A DNA stretch of 64,000 nucleotides from Immersiella caudata (Eukaryota > Ascomycota > Sordariomycetes > Sordariales > Lasiosphaeriaceae). The stretch covers positions 1,116,001 through 1,180,000 of the forward strand of contig JAULSU010000005.1 in the NCBI GenBank assembly GCA_030512335.1. Reading direction: 5' to 3'. This document shows positions 52,249 to 62,330 of the stretch, one piece after another. The notes under the pieces were generated by a model. That model worked only from the letters and a program-made list of their open reading frames with translations, was not told the DNA's origin and made no database searches. Each line of letters starts with the position of its first letter. Position 1 is the first letter of the stretch. Position numbers and translations under genes: made by a program.

Positions 52249-54217
52249 ATGGCGGAATTCGTCGTTGGCACGGCTCTTGCCGTTTTGCCCTTAGCGCTGA
52301 AAGGAATTGCGCTGTACGCTGAGGTGGCCACCAATTTCCGCGTTCTGATAAACTACCCGTCAGAAATCCAGGAACTAAGCGTCACACTTCGAGCCAACGA
52401 CTTCCTCGTCCGCTTCGCTGCCACCAGGTTGATCGGGTCAATATGCGGCGGTGATTTGAAGATGGCCGACGAGCTGCTCGCTGTGCCGGAACAAGCTCTG
52501 CTGATTGGCCTAAACGTCAGCAGCATGCCCATGGGGCTATTGGAGGGTATGGGGGAGGTATTTGACCTTTGGACCGAAACGCTGCAAACGGTTCATTTGA
52601 AGCTCGACACCATCAAACAGCGGCTGGACAAAATGTATCCATCAACTGCGCAGCAGACCTCTGTGAGTGAACCTGCTCGATTCCGTGGAACATGAACTGG
52701 GCCCGTCCAAACTGACTCCCTGCAGCAACCTCCCGACAAGTTCAGGCTCTTCAGGAAGAGGGTGAAGCTATCTCTCTCCAGGGATGAGCTCGAAAAAAAT
52801 GATCCACGACCTTCGGGGTGCTGTCGGCGACTTCGAGCGTCTCAGCGCCCGAATTCAAGAACGCATAAAGTCCCTAGCTAGTGAAAAATCCCAGCAAGCT
52901 TCGCCCGTTGAACCCATGAAACCCCAGCCTCGGAGCCTGGCAATCTACCATCGAATCCAAGCAACCTCATCTACTCTGTACCGGATCATCGCAATGCGTT
53001 GCTCGTGTGCCAGGCGGGACCAGCACCTGCTCAGCATCAGCTTGCTTGACCGGCCCATCCTGGCAGATGACTCGCCAAAGACAATTTTCAGCATCGCTAT
53101 CAGTGCTTGTCACGATCCGAGCTTCAAGCAACGAATTCTACTTGAGGCTGAGTCCGTCGACTTCCAAGCCGAGGACAGACGCCGGCCGTTTGGGCTCATC
53201 GATCGGCTGCATGACCCAACAGGGAGAAGAGGTGGCGCGGTTATGAGTGCACTGTACGCATCGCATCACGAGGCCAGTGCTAGATATGGCAGGCCGTGGG
53301 CGGCACCAGAGCCTCTGGTGGCAGCACGCTTCGATAGTAGTTGTCCTCAAGCGGGTCAGAGTATGGAAATCACCGACGACATATGTCGTCACTTCCAGGA
53401 CGCATTGACAAATTCAGGCCAAACATGGAAAAGATACATTCGAGGACCCGAAGACAACTCTGGGTTCGAGATGCGGCCGCATAGGAAAGGGACGTTGGGA
53501 ACTCAGTGTTCACTGGCAGAGATCATCACATCCATGTCCCAGACCGGCGACACCCGACAGCCAGGCCTTCCGCGAGCATCACTTGCGCGCCTTGCCGGCG
53601 CTCTGGCCCACATCATCCTGCAATATCACTCAACGCCATGGCTCTCCGGCACCTGGAAAAGTAGCGACGTCACATTCATTGAGTCTCGGGAGGACCCACA
53701 TACCACGGAGGGACATGGACACGGCTCGGGGGGGCTGTTATCGCAGCCATACTTGATGACGACCTTTCCTAGTTTTCCTAGGCCAGGGGTGCCTGCCGTC
53801 GGATTGCCGACCTCGTTGATGCGTGAGGCCACGGACTCGAGTCTAAGCTCTGGTACCGCGAGGAGTGAGATTATGTTTCACTTTGGTGTTATCCTTCTAG
53901 AGCTCGGTTTTGGCCAGCCGTGGTCTATACTTCGCCAAAGCGTGCTCGCCGACAACGTCCTCAGGGGCATGGACAGACAGAATGTAAGCAATGGCAAGGT
54001 GGCAGAGGAGCTGGCGCAGAACAAGCGACTGCAAGATCGAATGGGGATGAATTACTGCAGGATTGTCCGGAGGTGGTTATCTTGCGACTTTGGCCTGGGG
54101 GAGGATAAATTTGAGAATGTTGATTTGCAAGGGGCTTTTTTGGTTGATGTTGTCACGGCGTTGGAACAGACCGAAGGGATGTTGAAGGGGCTGGATATTT
54201 GGAATTTTCAACATTGA
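52249..54217 (+). CDS. HeLo-like / DUF7580-type fungal protein with frameshift at an A7 run
   Basis: Exon 1 (52249-52662) encodes an N-terminal helical domain (EFVVGTALAVLPLALKGIAL opening) like that of fungal HeLo-like and DUF7580 proteins. An intron (52663-52725, donor GTGAGT, acceptor GCAG) follows. Exon 2 opens FRLFRKRVKLSLSRDELEK, and the expected continuation MIHDLRGAVGDFERL lies in the next frame. The switch happens within seven A residues at 52793-52799; six would keep one frame. From there a ~475-residue DUF7580-like region (ALAHIILQYHSTPWLSGTW, MFHFGVILLELGFG) runs to the stop at 54217. It is probably a cytoplasmic fungal-only protein tied to immunity-type gene families (inference). 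The break may be real, an assembly error or slippage. About 646 residues would be made if read through. Confidence 0.6.
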
Positions 54218-54506
54218 TAGGTGCAAAGTGATGAACCGACTCGCTCCCAAATCAGCCACATTTGAATCGAGCCTGACGGGTTTCTAAACTTACAGGTCGA
54301 TAGGATCCCTGGGAATGGTTTAGTTAACCAAGCCTACCGCCTCTGGTGTAAAATCACACGTAACACTATAAAAAGCCCACAACTACTCTAATCACTAACT
54401 TTCAACTACTCTAATCACAAATTTTCAACTTAATATTTCACCATTGTGCTGTGACTTAGCATTACCTTTGTCGGTCTGACATATAACCCTTGACGAGCAG
54501 CCTATC
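54218..54506. other. Spacer with 23-bp tandem repeat and TATA-like stretch
   Basis: This convergent spacer has two copies of a 23-bp unit (54380-54402 and 54403-54425, 20 of 23 positions identical) starting CAACTACTCTAATCAC. A TATAAAAAG sequence lies at 54367. Confidence 0.5.
54380..54425. repeat. Tandem repeat, two copies of 23 bp
   Basis: Units 54380-54402 and 54403-54425 share CAACTACTCTAATCAC then diverge slightly; a partial third copy (CAACTT) follows. Confidence 0.75.
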
Positions 54507-56999
54507 CTAGCTAATGTCGGCCTTGATCTCCCCACCCTTTTGATTTGAAGACTCGATAGGCCTGTTCAGGGTCGACAACTGAGCTATAACGGCCTCACGC
54601 CAAACCCAGGTAGCTGCCCAGATAGCACCTGGGCCAAAGAGAGCTTGGCCAACAATCACAGCCAAAGATGCGGGCATTGCTCTGCTAGTCGCCACAAAGC
54701 CAAGACGCCGGAGTTCCCAAACTGAATAGAGACAATGTCCGACCATTCCAATCCAGACCGAAGGGGGAAGCGTCTCAAATAATACAGACTGCAGTGAGCT
54801 CCACACGTCGTATTGAATGTACGAGTATGAGTAAGCCACCGCGGCGATGTGGGCACCAGCTTGCACCAGAAAGAAACACCAATACACCACTATAAGCTTG
54901 GAGACGTCGCTGTCCTTGTACAGATCGAAGCCCTTCGAGTCGGTACAATCTGGTTCGCCGCGGTTCAGGAATTGCCAGCTCTGGACACAGAATAGGACCA
55001 TAGCAAACGGGTAGGCCCGGAAGACAAGAGGAAGGCGTTCCAGCCAGGTTTGCCAGTGGCTTCCGGGCCATGGCCACGCGATCACCTGAAATATCTGCAC
55101 GATGACGAGGACTAACAGGAGGAGCTTGAGGCCAACCGATGAGACTATCCTGAGACTGCGTAGATCAATAGGTCGGCCGGACGGACGACGGAAGGACTGG
55201 AACGCGCTGAGAATGGCAAAAAGCGGCACAGTGTCGCCCATGCTGAGACCCAAAAGGAGCATGGCGCCCACCAGGATAGGGTAGATCCTGAGCAGCGTGC
55301 CTTGATGGCCGACCCGGGAGCACTCGATGACGTATACGAGCATGGCGAAAATAATCTGACCCATCCCCGAGGTAGTCCAGGCCAGTACACCAAGGTACTC
55401 TCCCGAGCATGTTGGCCGGGGACCCGGTCTTTCTGGGAATGCTCTACCAGGGGAAAATAAGAGGACGAGTGCCATCAAGACGACGAACACCGACCGTGCG
55501 TGCTTAGCAAGTCTATTTCTGAGAGGCTTTGCCGGCAGCTCATGGTCGAACGGGATAGCGCGCGGGCGGGCCGGAACCGGGAGTTGTTGAAGGCGTATAC
55601 CTCCGGCGTAGCGGGAGGCCAACTGCTCCAGAGAGAAATCGCCGCCGAGCAGCGGCAAGACCGAGTGAAATAGACTCGAGACAAAACGCCTCTCATAGGC
55701 AAAGAGAGCCTGCATGTCGTGGGCGGCCTGGACAAGCCCCTTGACCCGTCTGACGCGCGCCTTTTGCATGTCCTGCGAGATAGCCTCCACCTCGCTCGCG
55801 GTAATCCCTGACATCAGCCCGCCAGGGCGACTGTCCCGGGCCCGCAGCAGGGCGTTGATGAACTCGGCTGCTGTCTCGATGGTGGCGTTCCCGCCAGCGC
55901 CACTTATAGGATTTGGCTGGAGCGGTACGATTTTAGCTTCCCCGTCGCGGGCATGATGAGACGGGACAAAGTTAATTACCTTGTGAGCCGAGTCCCCCAC
56001 AAGCACAATCCGCTCAAAGCCCCAGTTTTTGAACACAACCTCATGCAGCGGCGTTAGCGTTGACGAGATGCGCTTTGCATAGAGCTCGCTGAACGTCAGA
56101 GACTCGGTGATGGCCCGGGGTCCATGCTCCTCGACAAACCGCATCTCGTCCTCCTTGTTGTAACGCGGAATGTTTTGGCCGCGCTTCTCCTCGGGCAGTC
56201 GAGCAAAACAGAACCAGTATACCCTCTTATGCGGGCCAGAGGCAACAAGGAACGAAGCGCCGCACCCGTTGGTAAAAGTCTGGTCGTCGCAAAGCCAGTT
56301 CTCCACGTCCACAGAAATTCCAAACAGGCACTGGTAGTAGCACGTAACAAGGTCCTCCTCCCCGGGAGGCATGAATCCCGGACGTAGCTCATCGGCCAGC
56401 CGGCGCATCTCATGTCGAACAACGCTGTGGATGCCGTCCGCGCCGACAATAATGTCGCCTGTGAAGGTCCGACCATCCGTCGTCACGACGGAAGCGCCCG
56501 CGTCGAGTGGCACAATGGTCTTGACCCGGCTTTGCAGCAGGATGCGATCCTTGTGCCGCAGTTCGTCGTAGAGCACCTGCAACAACCACTGTCGGTCGAG
56601 GAAGAGCATAGAGTAGAAATGTCTGCCGCAGTATAACAACAGACAGTCAGTGGGAATCATTCAAGAGGATGGGGGGAGATTTTCCCCTCACCGTCTTTCC
56701 AGGTGGCCCATGAACCCCTTGGTACACGACACGGACTTGCCCGTGGTGTCGCGGATGTGCGAGGTCGCAATTTTGTAGTTGACCGCCTTGGCTCGGACTG
56801 CTTCGTAACAGCCGATTTGATCGAGGATCAGCAAGCCATCGGGCATCAGGCCGATGCTGGCGCCGACAGGAGGCGCAATTTCGCTGTGGGCTTCCAGTAT
56901 TACGTAGTCAATATCGAACTTCTCGAGCATCTTGGCCAGCACGAGCCCCGCGATGCCGCAGCCAACAATGATGATTTTGAAGGCGTGTTGGGACGCCAT
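54507..56999 (-). CDS. FAD-dependent monooxygenase (PaxM-like) fused to multi-span membrane domain
   Basis: Three exons (56999-56692, 56622-55980, 55916-54507) give 786 residues. The N-terminal two-thirds is a class A flavin monooxygenase: FAD motif IIIVGCGIAGLVLA at 9-22, an Arg-rich FLDRQWLLQVLYDEL block, the GADGIHSVVR motif, and GDSAHK joined to PNPISGAGGN only after removal of a stop-free 63-nt intron (55917-55979). Intron 1 is 56623-56691 (donor GTGAGG, acceptor GCAG). The last ~340 residues hold about eight hydrophobic spans. This fusion occurs in fungal meroterpenoid-type and related clusters, where the flavin part epoxidises or hydroxylates a lipid-soluble precursor. It probably sits in the ER membrane. 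It lies 2.4 kb from the isocyanide synthase on the same strand; shared pathway membership is unproven. Confidence 0.82.
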
Positions 57000-58263
57000 G
57001 ACCGTGGTTGGTGGTTTGAAAGCGTATTTATTCAGCTAGTCGATGTCTTGCAGTACGCCAACTTCGAGAGGTTGAAGTCATACAGTGTTTTTCCCCTTGG
57101 AAGAAAAGGCAAAAGCACAAGGATGCAATTAAACTTGGTTCGCGGGAAAAAGTGGCCGTCACAGCGGACTTTCCTTCTCTCTTGAGCGAATTTTGTTGCG
57201 TCGTCGTCACCCAGACCGTTGCGGAAATTCTTGGCCTTGCCAGGCTGCCATGCAGAGGTTCAAGACGACCGCCCCACAACGCTCAGCGGCATCGGATTTT
57301 CGGACATCCACACAACACCGCCTGCAGCCTGCAGCTTTGAAAGACGGTGCATGGTACCGCCGTCCCGTCTTACCCCCGGTCGACCCAAACCTCGGCCCTC
57401 GGCTTGAGCTGGCCATGTGATAGACCCCCCCTCCCCATCACTAAAAGCAGGTACATGGTGTGCGTTAAATTCCAAATACCATGTAAAGATGATTGGTGAT
57501 AGAGGTGCCTTTCCTGTCAACACCAATTCCTTCTCCACTTTTTGCGCTAAGGGAGGCTGCGCACTCATCGTCCTCCCGACAAATCCGGAATGCTTGAGCT
57601 GGTGAGCCATTGACTCTTCAGAAGTCAAAAAAAAAAGAAGAAAAAAAAGAAAAAAAAAGAAAAAAAGAGAAAAAAAAGGGAAAGTTGTGCATCAGTCTCC
57701 CCTTTCCACTTAGTCAATATCGAATCTGGCATGGTTGTTTATAACTTCTGCATGCGTTGTCTACGAGCGTGTGACAATCGCATATTACGTGGCTGGCTCC
57801 TTCCAGGTCCACGCGGCTCACCACCGTCTGTCATCCCCTCTTATTCCGAGCCCTAGAGCCACCAAATATGCGGTCCAGTGTTATTCCGGGCTCAAAGGCC
57901 ACGATCGGGGTTCGTAGCGTTATCGGCTGTTGGTATGTCGGAGAGGGGAAGAAGTGGAAGGTTGAGGTGGAGTTAGATACATCTGCCGGTGCGTGGAATC
58001 CCAAATGCGCATTAGATAGTTGGAAGATGAAAATACTAATAACGTTACAGTGATATAACGGACGTCTATTAGATGTTCAGTCTTCTTGCCAATAGTGTGG
58101 CAGTGGGTAGGCCATTGGGGACTGTCGGCACGGGATGTCACAGCCTCATTTCAACAGAAGGACGCGCTAATTACGGGAAAAGCGGATCTAGCAGATCTAA
58201 TACCCTCCCCAGCCTTACATGACTATTAATGAGAACTGCTCTTTATGACGCTGAAGCAGGTGA
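57000..58263. other. Intergenic with A/G low-complexity tract
   Basis: A 1.3-kb gap. An A-rich tract with interspersed G covers about 57627-57685. No gene recognised. Confidence 0.4.
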
Positions 58264-58629
58264 CTAGTTGGCTTCGGAACGATATGGAATGGCTATGACG
58301 GGCAAACATAAACCGTGGGCGCGTCTTTTACGGGTACGCCTTACGAATTTTGGCTTTTGCGCGCGGCGATGCAGTGGGGTGCTTGCGGCGGTACCGACGC
58401 TCTCCCCGGTCCTCAACATTTCGCCGAGCTTGGTTTCGTACTCTCGAACAAGCGGTGCATCCTCGTCGCGGAGGCGCTCGTATGCGAGGTCCCACAGCTT
58501 GCGGATTGGCTTGTCGCTGCTATCGCCATTAGAGTGAGTCTGGGCTGCCGATGGTACGCCGTTTGAACTTTTTTCCGGTGATGGTTGGGTCTGGACTCGG
58601 GATGGTCGGGGCGACGGTGGTAGCGGCAT
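58264..58629 (-). pseudogene. Fragment of an NWD-type NLR N-terminus
   Basis: A 121-codon minus-strand frame begins with a Ser/Pro-rich MPLPPSPRPSRVQTQPSPEK leader. It then reads KPIRKLWDLAYERLRDEDAP and LVREYETKLGEML, which matches the start of the NWD N-terminal domain of fungal NACHT/WD NLR proteins (HET-D/E type). The following ~40 residues are unrelated and the NACHT domain is absent, so this is a truncated remnant. The start at 58629 is the first ATG. It lies between the FAD monooxygenase and the isocyanide synthase. Confidence 0.5.
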
Positions 58630-59391
58630 TCTTGTCAGCTGTTGCTTTGTGGCCGAAGCAATTGAGCTTCTGGAAAACTTTGTTTGACCCAAGTCATTTG
58701 GAAGGGGCACACCAGAAACCGCGAGGGGGCGGGCTTGTGGGGCCAGTCCAGCCGCGATCGCCTGAAGGGAAGAGCAATTTCAGCTGACTACCGGCAGCTG
58801 GTGGCACTGCAAAGGACCGAACAGTCGTACTTTATCACGTCTTCCCCTCACATGGATATTCTCCTCGCAGTTTTGTCGGGCTCCAATGCGCTCCATGCAT
58901 GTCAAGGTCCCCCCAATCAGCGTCCCCCCCAGCGCAACGATTAGTGCCAGCGAACCCTTCTTCTTCCAATCCGAACGCCCTTTGGTTCCCCTCTTACTGC
59001 GGACTCCTGCACAAGATTGGCAACCAGTCCTGGCCCTGGCCCTAAATAAGGTGTCCCGGCAGCGGCACCTCAGCATCGGCCGGAAAGCGAGCCTTAAGCT
59101 TAAAGCGGAAAACAAAATCTACATCTCCCGTCATTTCCCTTCGCACTTCACAATGCTCCTCCTTTCAATAAGTTCATCGCGTTCGCCAAAATTAAAGAGA
59201 AATGCTTTTACTCTTGTGTGTTGCAGCACCAAGCTCCGAGGCTCAAGTTGGTGTTGTTGAACGACCTCTGTGTCCGTCACCATGGCATTGTAAGTGGGCA
59301 GTTTTGGATCGAAAGAAAAAAAAACAAATGACTTCCAAGCCACAAGCGATATACAATATAGCTTACACTCATCCCCTCATCCCCTCATCCC
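58630..59391. other. Intergenic, 3' flank of isocyanide synthase
   Basis: A 760-bp gap between the NWD remnant and the synthase stop. No gene seen. Confidence 0.4.
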
Positions 59392-61471
59392 CTAATCAAC
59401 ATGAATCCTCCACAACTCCCTATCACAACCCCCCGTAAACTCACTTCGTGTATGCATCATCGCAGTGTTGTCACTAACCAGCAAATCCCCCTTCACCCAC
59501 GAATGCCAATACGTCACCCTCCGATCATAGAGCAAGGCCTCGATGGCCTCACCCACCTGACCCCCGCCATATTCTCCATCGATGGACACCTCCGTCGATT
59601 CAAAGTGCGTCCTGGACTGCGGCCAATGCTCGTGATATCTCAGACACGGCTTCCCCGTTACGGGATGCTGCACTACGAGCTGGAGACCTCCGAGATTGAC
59701 CGAGCCGAACGACGGTGTTGACACCGACCAGGTGAGTTTCTTCAGCGCATCAAGCGAAATATGCGGCGGGAGATACCGAAACAGCAAATTCGAAGACGCA
59801 AACAGGGTATGCCCCGTATCCGCAGGAGAAGGCGTCACGGCCGTGAAGAACTGAAACCTACATTTTCCCCGTTAGCCCCTACTACTAGTCGTTTTCGGAC
59901 AGATACTCACCTCGGCGGCATCGAAACAACCTCCTCACTTCCATCCCCCCTCACCCTCTTCTCAACCTTGAACAGCCCATCGTAATGAAACGGCATCTTC
60001 TCCGCAGACAACGAGTTCCCCGAACCCCTGGATTCCTCGCCTAGATCCTTCACTTCCAGCAAGATTCCAAAGCGCCAGGGCATCAGCGTCCCCAGCTCGC
60101 CCGCCTTCTTGAGGAACAGGTCTCGGTCGTCTGTCTTTTTGAAGCCGCGCAGCACGAGAGGGGAATTCAGCTCTGTTAGGGCTCTCAGCTTAGCAGCGTC
60201 TATGTCTTCGATAGATAAGTTGTTGTCTCCGTGGGCGGGACGGATGAGGATACCGCAGGGGTAGAGGGGTTCGGCGAGGATGGGGGCGTTTTCCCAGGAG
60301 AAAAGATCGGTTCTCTCGCGGTAGTACTTCGGGGAACCGGTTTCGTCACGCACGAGCTCGAAGACGTCGGGTTGAGAGTCAAAGTGAGAGCGCGGAGCAG
60401 TTTGGATGGTACCGTCGGTCATGACGGCCATGGCGCAGTGCCAGGGGGTGGTCCAGACGCTGTCGGTCGGAAGGAGGCGGATGGGGATTTTGGATTTTCC
60501 GGTTGCGGAGGGGTGGATACTGAGGCGGATGTGCGTGGGGAAGCGCTCGCGGACGGCACGGGCGAAGGCCTGGTTGTGTTAGTGCGATGTTGGAAAAGGG
60601 GGCGGGTGAGGGCTTACATCTCCTCGGAAGAGCATCTGCTTTGCGATGTAGCCGATGCCCTTCTTGTACCGCTTCTTGGAACGGTCTTCGCCCACGGGGT
60701 AGACATGCTCGAGGTCGGTCTCGAGGAACTTGAGATAGCCCATGTAGGTTAGACAAGTGTCTTGGTTGGCAGAGATCTCGAGCGAGGGATCAAAGTTTGG
60801 GCGGCTGAAGTTATTGAGCAACAGTCTGCGGAATTCGGTGGCGTTGGCTACATAGGTCATCTCATCCAGGTCCTCGGGGAGGGCTGTGTGCAAGAGGTCG
60901 TTGAGGCGTGCAAATTTGATGTGCTTGAAGCCTCTGGCGGTAGCCAAGGACCGGAGGGCCTGGCCATATGCCCAGACATTATTGTCAGGGACACCGAGTA
61001 GGTCTGCAAACTTCAGTAAGACAATCACAGTGTCATATGGAGCGTCTCACCATTATATACGAGTCCATCGGAGATAATGGCCAACTCAGCACCAGGCTCA
61101 TAAATATCCCCGATAGCGGCGCACAATCCGTTGATATGAGCGAGGGAGAACTCTTCTGCCATGTCCGGAAGACAACCTAGAACTTTGTTCTGACTGTTGG
61201 GTGACTTGAAAGGAAATGCTGGGAGGCACATGCGGATTGGCTGATTCGTCTTGACCCGATCGAAGACGAGAGCTAGGAACTTGAACGAATCCAAGTCATT
61301 GGCTTGTGTCAAGTCGCCAGGAGCTTTGAGATGATAGCGCAGGATGACATCGAGAATGGCACAGGCGTTTTGCACATGAGCTTGGTCAAAGGCGTTGATG
61401 CTGAGCCGCTCCAGTGGCTTGGTGGATGTCGGAGACTGATGGAGCTCGGTGACAAGTGCCGAGGGGGCCAT
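59392..61471 (-). CDS. Isocyanide synthase fused to TauD-like Fe(II)/2-oxoglutarate dioxygenase
   Basis: Four exons (61471-61051, 61003-60618, 60569-59911, 59857-59392) encode 643 residues. The N-terminal half is the DIT1/PvcA isocyanide synthase fold: IRMCLPAFPFKSPN at 79-92, then a CLPDMAEEFSLAHINGLC block and EPGAELAIISDGLVYND. The C-terminal third is TauD-like: the HxD pair FHYDGLF near 464-466, the distal His in DNTAMMHTRSEF near 624, and a 2-oxoglutarate-binding Arg in the RELWRIHVD tail. Introns are 47, 48 and 53 bp with donors GTGAGA, GTAAGC and GTGAGT, and every phase agrees. Known family chemistry: the synthase part turns an amino acid amine into an isonitrile using a pentulose phosphate, and the dioxygenase part decarboxylates and desaturates the product, in one polypeptide. 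The substrate (Tyr or Trp) cannot be told from sequence. A bZIP regulator lies upstream, as in known fungal isocyanide clusters. Confidence 0.85.
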
Positions 61472-62330
61472 CTTGGCGACGCGGATGTGAACCTAATAGT
61501 TTCCCGTTCCTAGTGTAAAGGAATTTCTGGCTTGAGGGTGCTCTAGAGCAAAAGATGAAGGCGACGGGAGGACGGCCAGGGATGAAGTTACGGAGCTGCA
61601 CCTCCGGGACTCCCACTCTTTCGTGAGGTCGCGATGGTGAGTATTTATTAGCGGCCCCGACCCAGGACTTGCTTCTACCGCTACCTCTTCATGCAGGATT
61701 CCCCCGCGCGAGAACGTGATGACCGATTGCGTTACCCCTGCCCGAGGTGGCGGCGAGTGCCCCCAAAGCTCGAGGATACTCTGATCCGCCAGAGTCGCTA
61801 TCTGTTTCAGAGACTAGTCCGACCCCAAGATGCCCAATTGCTGTCATCCAGCGTGTTCTAGCTCTTGGTGTTACCAATGGTTCGGAAGGTAATTTCGAAC
61901 TCGGGGGGTTCTCAGCCGCCGTCGCTAGAAGAGAATGAAAACCAGAATGGCGTGCACGGTTCATACCTCCTTTCCGAATGCAGATAGACCGTTACTTGGA
62001 AGCGGGAGGATGGTTCGGAGAATCCTTGTCTTTGTTGATCCTTCGCCCGCAAGCTACCGGAACGAGCTAACTCCAGTGCTAGAGGAACGGTGACTCGGAA
62101 TCCATAGGTACCAAGCACGCACAGCTCTGGCTGGGGGGCCAGGCATGGTGTGATAGACCACCGTGCTAGGCTCTCACAGGAATGCCCACATCCCGAAGCC
62201 TTCACCTGGGATAGCTCAAAGCCCACGAGGAGCGCGCCCGGTACTATCCGAGTCGGCCGTCTCCAATCCTTCAGCGATCCTTTGAGGGGGCGTCCTTGTA
62301 GCCGCGAGCAGTGCCGCAGACCGTCTCTAA
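61472..62330. other. Promoter region of isocyanide synthase
   Basis: An 860-bp gap between the bZIP stop and the synthase start, both genes on the minus strand. No gene; it presumably holds the synthase promoter. Confidence 0.4.
61641..61650 (-). promoter_or_regulatory. TATA-like element of the isocyanide synthase gene
   Basis: TAATAAATAC on the minus strand, about 170 bp before the start at 61471. Motif and position only. Confidence 0.3.
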
